In this document: piece by piece, positions 55,721 to 64,000 of the stretch | Position numbering within the stretch: position 1 is the first letter of the stretch | Layout of the letters: each line of letters opens with the position of its first letter | Assembly: GCA_947650285.1 (NCBI GenBank) | Contig: CANTFL010001026.1 | Span: 1-64,000, forward strand | Direction: 5' to 3' | Length of the DNA: 64,000 nt | DNA from: Hyaloperonospora brassicae | Lineage: Eukaryota; Oomycota; Peronosporomycetes; Peronosporales; Peronosporaceae | The notes under the pieces: generated by a model | What the model saw: only the letters and a program-made list of their open reading frames with translations | Told to the model about the DNA's origin: nothing | Database searches by the model: none | Made by a program: the position numbers and the translations under genes

Positions 55721-58700
55721 ACGTCGTGCTGGGTGCATATGCTACTGCAGTTGCTGGTTCGTGTCGCTGCTAGCGCACACCGGTTGGGAAAGTTGGAGCA
55801 TTTTGGATTGCCAGACAGTTGAAGGCTTATCAATTGCAGTCTGCAAATGCGATCGTGACAACGCACGCACATCGAGACATCAAATGCCGACTGCAGCACA
55901 TTGATGCGAGTACATGAGCACCCGCCGAGTCAGCATTCTCCAGCGATGAGACTTCCGTAGCACACTAGAAAAACGATTCAAAAAGAGTGCGCCCCACACT
56001 GTCGATCTTCTGGTTGCTGAGATGTCGGGTATGAGTCACCAGTCGTACGTCCAGAGCGCACGGAAAAGATGCAATTGAAGCCGGGTAAGAAGTCCCCACG
56101 ACGTACAAACAGCGACCAGAACAAGTCGGCAAGTTGAGTAACTGAGCGTGAAAAGGTCCCCACATTACAAACGTCCCGTCCGCTTGCCAGGGACACACTC
56201 GACGACGACTCGTCATCCTCTTCATACCAACTATACGTGTCCATAAGCCACCCAATGATCCACCAGCACCAGCGTTACTCCAGCTATTGCCGATCGAAGC
56301 AGCACATGTATTGTGCATCGGCGATACCAGCGCCCGGCATTTACGAATCTATCAACACAATTGCGTGCGACCTGACAGAAAGTCGTAACGGCGCGCGCGA
56401 ATGAGATTGTCGCGAAGGTGGAGAAGCACTCGACGTGCAGAAGACTATAAAGGCTGTGTCGGACAGCGTCGGCGCTTTCAACATCACGCGGAGAAGTGAT
56501 GTGACTTGTCACCTGCTTGATCACAACGACGAGAGGTATCCATCGCGACAGCATCGTCAGAGCAGAGCTAGTGTACGTGTTAGCATCCGTAGACACGCTA
56601 CCTTCACCGTCTGAATCAGGCAATCAACACGATGCACCTACGGAGCACTCACGGCTACGCCTCCAGTCTTTCCATGAGGAGATGTTCCTCCATCGAAACT
56701 TGTGTTTTCCATTTGAAGTCGTTCCTTTCAGCGCATGTCTACGAAAGGGGTGCTCTTGCACTCACATGACCAACATTACTCTCTAGATTCAAGCAGTCGC
56801 CTTCCCTCGTCCCAAAATGTCTCTAGGCTCCTCTAGCATCGACGCTAGTATCACGTATAGAGCAAGACCGCAACGTCCACTTACGACCTACGTGGCACAC
56901 TACTTACAAATTGTTTTGTTGGTAGCATATCTCTTCGACATTCGGCGTGCAAGACCCAACAATTGACCGAATGGGGCTATTCAGTTTAGCCAGTGAGTAT
57001 GAATCAAATATTTCAAGATTTGCACTGTCAGGTTCAGCTGTGGCTCATGCGTGGCTACTGACTCGCAATCAGGAGTTTGCGTACTATAGCAGCTTCCCTT
57101 CCTCGTAACTTTGCTACATCGAGCCGAGGTAGGTAAGTGTCGGCTCTCATGCACTTCTGTAGGTCACAGAGTGCAGCATATGATCAAGCAATAGACTTTC
57201 TGTCCTCTCAACCGAGTTGTACTGACTCGTAACTCAACAAGCGCTTTCTCTTCGCTGCAAGCAAGTAGTAATAAACGTGTACTTAGCATGAGCAGGCGTA
57301 ATCCGTGTATGCTCTGCCAATACGTTTCGACGGAAGGCACAGTCTAGTCCGTACTGTGAATTACTGTAGCAGTAAATGCATGCTCAGACATTCGTAAATG
57401 CTACCCTGCATTATATAATTGCTTGTCTGCGCATACAAGCCGCTTTGCGAAACTGTCCGTTGCTTCCCTTTTTCTCCAGAGCGCACAATCAATGATACGG
57501 ACATACAACAGCGTGTCTCTTTTCACCTTCTGCACCCGCACAAAACAAATTCTGCCGCCTTTGTCGTCGAATGGAGGACTTACAAAAGCTTTGAAATCGC
57601 CGAGCGATGGACCTCGCTGACTGCTGAAAATGTGTGCCACCGAGCTCAATTTGGCCGGTTGTCAAGTCTTGTGCTGGTGTATCTATCCCATTCGTATAAA
57701 AACTCAAATAGGAGTCTAGTGATGTCAATGTAGGAAAACACATCGATCGCAATACGAACCAAGTTGATGGGTGCATTGACCGAGGACCGTCGACCACCTC
57801 TTGACGGCAACAAGATCCTTCCAAATGCTCAATAACGATAAAGAAGTTTGAAAATGACTGATATGATCTAGCGATGGATCACGGCATCTTCTTATCCGCG
57901 TCAGACCAGAAAAGGGTGCTTATGCAACATTCGATTCGCATTCCCAACACTTACGGTGGAAAGCTAACCAGGAATCCAAACGATTCGTCTTTGAGATTTC
58001 GAGAATGGTGAGACATATTATCCAGTTGACGTGTGGTAGCCCAAGTGTCAAGTATTGTGGTGTCGCGTAGCTTAATGCATTGCAAATTTGATATCCAATG
58101 AATGGCTACAATCACACAAAGAAGAGTGCAATGATCGACTGACATGCTCGAATGCATGGCGCCCCAGCATCAGTGCGGTCTATAAGAGCTATGAATCCTC
58201 AATCCATGCTCGGCTCGTCGTCTGTGATCTTCCGTCTGACTGCCTAAGCTTCTTCAAGAGCGAACTGTGTAAGCATTTCGACGATGCTGCTTAATAATCT
58301 ATTTGCAAACCAGAATTTACTGTGCTCAACTTATATACATCGTGACATCGATACTTCTTCGAGGTCATTCAATTCTAAAATTTGCATGCAAGTGAAACAC
58401 ATCCACATGACAATATGTTGGCCTCGCAACAAGTACAGTTCGAGCACATTGCGAACACATGTGGTGCCTTTTCGTCATTCTTGGAAATAGTGTATGTGTC
58501 TGTAATACATTGCGCAATTCTTAGACTGGCCATGTTATATGGTACGCCGTGTCATATTCCATCCACCTGTTGAATCCTTACATAAATTATATAAGACGCA
58601 GCAAAGTACATTAACTCTTAAAGCTCCCACATTAGATAGCTGTAAATTGTTAATCTACATTGATTCAGAACATAAACTAGAATGTCACACAATGAATGAG

Positions 58701-61700
58701 CCAAAAATTTAATCAGGGCTGATGGTACACCACCATGTGAAGCATGGACGCCCGAAATTATTGGCAGCAGCATAATTACTCGGCCGTCACCAAAGTTTGC
58801 CGTTGCCGAAAAAGCAAAAAAATCTAAAACATTTGTTTGATTCCACCTGCCACTGTACTGTCTATTTGCAGGTTTGTGAGCCTATCACATCGTCGTTCTT
58901 GATTCCATGCCCCATTATATGGATACTGCTGGCTCCGACATCACACTTGATTAGTGTCCGGGTATCGTAAGATTCGAGCAGGCAGTCCATCCACTCTTTG
59001 CCTTCGTTCATTTTACGTTTTACGGACTTTCAAGAGTCCTATTACAACGATTTTGGATTAGCAATGTAACACACGTCAATATGGATAGACACTAAATTCA
59101 ATTTTCGGATCGCAATAAGCGTTATCATCGCTGGCACTACTTCACGATAATAGGCACCTTGTCCACTACCGTCCACCTCTTTTTGACTCCGTGATATCGC
59201 CTTTTATGCGCTCATCATCAAGATCCTGTCGCAATTATGATATGGTCTTTTGCGCTCTCCTCATCAAGCGCTTCAAAATTTGCTCATTTGTAGACAAGCC
59301 TAATGCCTTTATGCTACTAATGTACTGAGCCGTAATGTATCGACTCTCCTTTTTATAAACTTGTTTTTATTTGTTGCTCGTTTTAAAAAAGAAACGACGG
59401 AATGCGTGACGGGTCGATCTTATTGTTATCGTGTCCCGAGGGACAGGTAAACAAGGTACCCGTAGATTATTGAATTCATTCAAGTAAACGACATGTTATC
59501 GATCGGGATCCCTTTCAAGCAAGAAAGCTTGCTCATGAAGCTCGTTCTATGTTTGAACACTGGGTCTGGCTTATGGATTGTAGGGGGGCCCCTCGTTTAC
59601 CTTTGACTCGAGACGCCTTCCAGATCGTAATATTAATAAGGTTTGCATATTTTTACTTTCGTTCGTAAAAAGAACATGCACATGTCAATTTAATACGTTT
59701 ATATAATATAAGCGATAATTCATGTGAACCTTTACATAATTTCAATATTTATTGCAAATACCCAAAAATGACCCACCAATATGACCCGTAAATACTGCCG
59801 TATCTACCAAGCCGTCAAATAAGACATATCTATCACTGCTATACACTTCACCTACCTGATCGATCAACAGTTAATTTCAATTTTTCTTGGGCTGACAGAA
59901 ATTAATTCGCCTTGACGCTCGCGCAGATAGTACTATATGGACGCAAGCGTTCAGTGAATGTGATTCTCGGAATGTTACAACGGGAATTTCTCTTTAATTG
60001 TGTCGATCTTTATAGTGGCCAAAACCTGAGCTATAATCACGAAGTGAACTTTGTTGCGATTCACGTAGCTCTGCCATGGCTGCACTCGTGACAGTATATG
60101 TATGATTACTTAATACATGGTCAGAAACGATAGTTATCCGTTAAAATGTCATTTAAATCTATGCGCTACTTCAAGTTTATTAAAAGGGTTGCTTTATTAA
60201 ATGACCCCCATCGCGTCTTGAATCGACATTCTTGATACGCCAGTTCTCCATATGGATCAAAGTTGCGGTACAACAAAAGTACGTAATACACATTATTTAG
60301 CTGCAATTCATCATCTTCATGATTGCCACACCACAGAAGGATTTAACGCGGCCTTCTTAATGAAAATCTAGAATGTACGTCATTTGGAAGAAGCAACCAT
60401 TCAGAATCTTTACATTTTTTTGCATCCTGAAGTATTTAGGAATCGCGCACTAGGCGTTTACTAGCACTACTGTCAAGGATATATTTATTAGCATCACGAC
60501 ATATTCGTTAGCCGTGAGTACCTGGCTTAATATTTTTGCCTTTCAGAGCTCTTAATAATTCTCTCATGGACTCGCACTTACTCACCAAGCAGCCTTGTCT
60601 CTCCCAGTAAAATTGAAATCTGCTTTCCAACAGATTGACAGTAACCTTAAATCTGGACTTGTATGGACTTTTGCCATGCTCAATGACCCGCCCTAACGCC
60701 ACTAATTTTTCTGCAACATTCAATTAATCCGTAGATACAGTATATATCTACTCATTAGCACGAAATTTGGTTGGGATCGGTGCCTTTCAGCAAAGCCAAA
60801 TATGAACACAAGTCTTTGTTCGTATCGCTAAGATGCATTAGTGGTGTCAAACAAAGGACATACTTTGCCTACAAACGTAAGCTGTCCATCTCTAGGCCTT
60901 AATATTGCGCAAATTAGTGATGAAATAAAGTTTTGAGTTTAGAAGGAAGCCAAAAATCCTAAAGCAAATAGACAAGGCTCTCGGACCGCATCCACCAGAC
61001 TGGTAGTAGCTCAGCAACGCCCCTTTGTAGTGCTGCTGAAGTTTGCTCGCTCCATTGGATATATTCACTGGTATCCACACGCCAGTCTCGCCATTTCTAT
61101 GTGTTGAGAAAAACAATGCTCCATGTCCAAAACTAGTCGAAAAGTCTTGTGCTGTACCGTATCACTGAACTTTGATCATAAATATAAAATCGCAAGCATC
61201 TGGCACACGCTGTCTGTTTATTCCAGAAGTAGTTTGAATCCCCACATGCTTTCGGCTTCACGTGGAGATGATAGCCTGATAGAGCTCTAAAACTAGCATA
61301 TGCTTGTGCTTGTTCTTAATTTGTTACTTCAACGCCATCATTTCTATCCGGCGGTGCTGGTACAGCTCGTAGCTGCGCCTCTCCTCCTGCTTTTTTGCCT
61401 TTATTTCGGCACGTAAAGCTTTCTCTGATCGGAAATAAAGTTGTCATAACGGACACTCATTTCCCGGTTAACGCCCCAGCGGCCGTAAAAAGATATAAAT
61501 AATGATTCGTATATGTAGCAACACGAAGTTGTGCATATTATTAGACAATAAATGCAGGATATACAAAAGTCTTTCTTCTCAATTTCGCAATCCAAATGAC
61601 GAGTACCCTAGCAGGCACCTAAACGCGTCTAGTACGCATTCAGCACAGAAGCTTTATCATACACATTATTATCTTTCCAGCACCTTAATATAACGGTTTA

Positions 61701-62440
61701 AGCGCAGTTTATTCATCAATTAAATTTAGTGCGATCCGTAAGCTGTCAGTGTTAAATGCGCGACAACACGTGTTCTTCTCCTGCACTGCTTGTTTTTATG
61801 ATTGCCGATGCAACACAACCGATGCCTCCGAGGTCCTCACGCTTAACCTTTATATCAAAAGTAGAAGTCCTTCAGCGTATCCGCAGCGGGCAAAATTGCT
61901 TCATGTTCATCGCTGTAGATCAAGTCCCGCTCCACTAGCTCCGCGTGATTGTGTTACATTGATAGAGGCTTGAGACCTGTAAATTGGGCTCATAACATGT
62001 AATGATTTCTATCCACGATGAAGTCTGACAAACAGGAGATGGGTAAGTGCAAAGTAAATAAATTCATTGAATACGACATAACCTGACATTCGGATGCGCT
62101 CCTTCTAAGTTAAAAGTACGTGAGCGAAGGCCTCGACTGTATTGGCTCAACTTCTTCGGAGAGTATGTTGCCAGATAATAAAGTATACTTCCCGACCTGA
62201 AGAGCAGCGGCGATTGGTCACAAATTTTTATATAAAGGTTCCACGTAAGCAAACTCGAGATCACAAAAAACCGCTTCCATTCCTCCGCCAAAAGGAGGCG
62301 GGACCGCGGGTGGGGATTCGTCTAGCGGGGATAACAGGTTAAACCCCCCTCACTACGGGTCGAATATCACTCAACCGGAAGCAAGAACAACCCCGACGGG
62401 AATTTTACCTGTTGGGCGGCTGCTAGATGCTTAAACGGAT
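55721..62440. other. Long AT-rich region without a supportable gene
   Basis: The dioxygenase 3' UTR lies at the start. Beyond it I see only short, unrelated frames. Minor signals: a perfect small palindrome TGTCCCGAGGGACA at 59432-59445; a coding-like minus-strand frame at 60508-60723 that matches nothing known; and an isolated primer-binding-like site near 61984. Probably decayed repeats. Confidence 0.45.
61983..61996 (-). promoter_or_regulatory. Isolated initiator-tRNA-type primer-binding site
   Basis: TGGGCTCATAACAT on the plus strand is close to the reverse complement of the Copia A site. It may mark another Copia fragment on the minus strand, with its LTR to the right, but no LTR pair was found. 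Confidence 0.3.
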
Positions 62441-62449
62441 TCTTACGGC

Positions 62450-63982
62450 ATGCCAACGCTCTCGGGTACAGCGAACCCTGTCTCGGGCCATAGCGACAAG
62501 GAATATGCGTCAGGATCTGGAGAGGATGGGAAGAAATACGACAAGGAAGTTTTCAATACTACGCCATTGGTAGGTCAAAGCAGGACACCACAACGCAGGC
62601 GTCTTCGATACCCTCATTCAAATCGGCCGAGATGTTTGCAGCGTTGCTGGAAGAGATGGAGTAACCCCTAGGGCTAGAGGACTAATGAGAGCGTGGTGTG
62701 CTTTGATTAGGCATCTTTTCGCACTAGTTGAACACGCAGTATCGGTGCTATCGGAGGATCTACCGGCAGAATGGAAGCGCTTCCAACCCTGAACGCAGCC
62801 CAAGATGTTGCATTTATCGAGCTGTTCGATCAGGCTTATGTTACGCGTCAAGGAAGATTTGTTCTAATGAAATTGCATATCTACGACGATATCGAAGGAA
62901 CTATAAACACGATGTAAGTTTTTTAAGAAATTGTTCGTTGTCCGACAAGTAAACAGAAGTGGGCTCATTACCCGATTCTTTGTCAATGGTATGAGTAAAT
63001 TTGGACGGGAACGGCGGCATCGGGCCAAGTCGAGCTTGCGACGGCGACGAGAAGCCCCGTTCTCAAGAGTTTATGTTTAATCATTCGGCGTTCTCAGGGC
63101 AGGCTACAGTGTAAACTGCCTCCAAGCTCTATGGGCGGACGCGAGATCTTGAATTAGGCTGCTCCACGCACGAGTTGGAACGGATGATTAGTCGGCGGTC
63201 ATCGTGTGATAAGTAAAATGGACCATGGCATGACGGTGCAAGCCGATATGTTGTCAAATAAGTCCTAGAGTTCATTCAGACCCAAGTCAAGGGCGAACTA
63301 ATTAAACACTTGGACCGTGCTTGCGGCTTCATATTAGCCGAAAGACAACGAAGGTCATTGCGTAGATGATTTTGGAGTCGGCCGAATTGGCGCGGATCAA
63401 TATGCGCGCACTGCACCTAATGCTTAGTCAGACGAAGACTATAAGCTGTAGCAAAAGTGAATTAAACGGCTTACTTTTACTTTTACGAGGACCACTGCGA
63501 ACAGCCATAAAGTACGAATGCTGTTTCATGAAGAGATGCATCGGCTCCATATTGCTCACCGCCCGGAAAACAAAGGTCGGTCTGGCAAAGAAAACAGGGA
63601 TTGATGAGTCTCCTCCTGGAAGTTGTGCGGAATACACCGTGCACTTGCAAAACCTTGCGCGTTATTGCGATGTCGTCAAAATTGCGGCGTTTTCGAATGC
63701 GAAGACACCGACAGATATTGACATGGAAGACATGGATTCGCACACATCAGATTCGAGAACGTCAACGATCTAGAGGGTGAAGTTTACGCTTGCTGGGTGC
63801 CAGGCCTTCTCGAATGGCGTTTACGTCTTCTACGGATCGGCACAGCCATTATTGTAAAGCTCCCTAAAATGGGAATCCGGTTGCAGTGCCTTCAATATAG
63901 CAACCTCGGGCACACCCTCCCGAGGTGCAGCTTTACATATGACCAGTTGCGGGGTCCTGTTGGGATTATCGTATCTGAATAA
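62450..63982 (+). pseudogene. Gag-like retroelement relic running to the window edge
   Basis: Plus-strand frames at 62450-62671, 63366-63773 and 63797-63982 follow one another with many stops between. The last ends with LQCLQYSNLGHTLPRC, a CCHC-type zinc knuckle in which the second Cys is Tyr, typical of the C-terminus of gag proteins. Upstream text is rich in charged residues. It is probably a decayed Gypsy or LINE first open frame whose pol would lie beyond base 64000. Confidence 0.45.
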
Positions 63983-64000
63983 GACGTACATGAGATAAAC

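Noticed and set aside
54713..55738. 341-codon minus-strand open frame
   Set aside because: It lies wholly opposite the dioxygenase gene, whose motifs are all present on the plus strand. High GC at third positions removes stops from the other strand.
1..64000. CRISPR arrays, bacterial operons or phage defence genes
   Set aside because: There are no regularly spaced repeats and no operon-like gene runs. Introns and retroelements show this is a eukaryotic nuclear sequence.

Overview
This window looks like nuclear DNA of an oomycete, probably a Peronosporales species. The evidence is compact genes with short introns (about 36-125 bp), initiator-like boxes close to start codons, a secreted S33-type hydrolase, a single-PQ-loop membrane protein and a TKL-type kinase, alongside heavily decayed Copia, Gypsy and L1-like retroelements. 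No bacterial operons, CRISPR arrays, rRNA genes or convincing tRNA genes were seen. The genus is not resolved.

Layout. 1-6.6 kb: AT-rich debris without a supportable gene. 6.7-8.5 kb: two-exon S33-like alpha/beta hydrolase with a GC-AG intron and apparently broken active site. 9.1-9.8 kb: GC-rich block between 15-bp direct repeats. 9.8-10.9 kb: DNA element with 111-bp terminal inverted repeats. 11.0-15.9 kb: decayed plus-strand Copia (C). 16.2-18.4 kb: decayed Gypsy. 20.5-22.0 kb: 5'-truncated LINE on the minus strand with a 255-bp TGTA tail. 23.5-25.9 kb: second LINE, inserted in one arm of a 25-bp hairpin. 26.3-34.4 kb: gene-rich island holding a PQ-loop protein, ZC3H15/DFRP1-like CCCH protein, a small coiled-coil protein, the oligosaccharyltransferase catalytic subunit STT3 and a membrane-anchored TKL kinase. 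34.4-50.7 kb: repeat block with Copia A (minus strand), interrupted by Copia B, and a Mutator-like element. 50.7-55.7 kb: DNA ligase I and a trimethyllysine-dioxygenase-like enzyme. 55.7-64 kb: mostly empty, AT-rich sequence with a gag-like relic at the right edge.

The host genes serve unrelated core functions: N-glycosylation, DNA replication and repair, translation-associated GTPase control, carnitine synthesis and signalling. There is no sign of a dedicated gene cluster. Exon boundaries were set by hand from splice signals, reading phase and remembered family motifs. No novel multi-gene system was identified. The most informative signals are the nested Copia pair with conflicting LTR divergence, the LINE in a perfect hairpin, the Mutator-like element with a 9-bp target duplication, and the catalytically suspect S33 protein.
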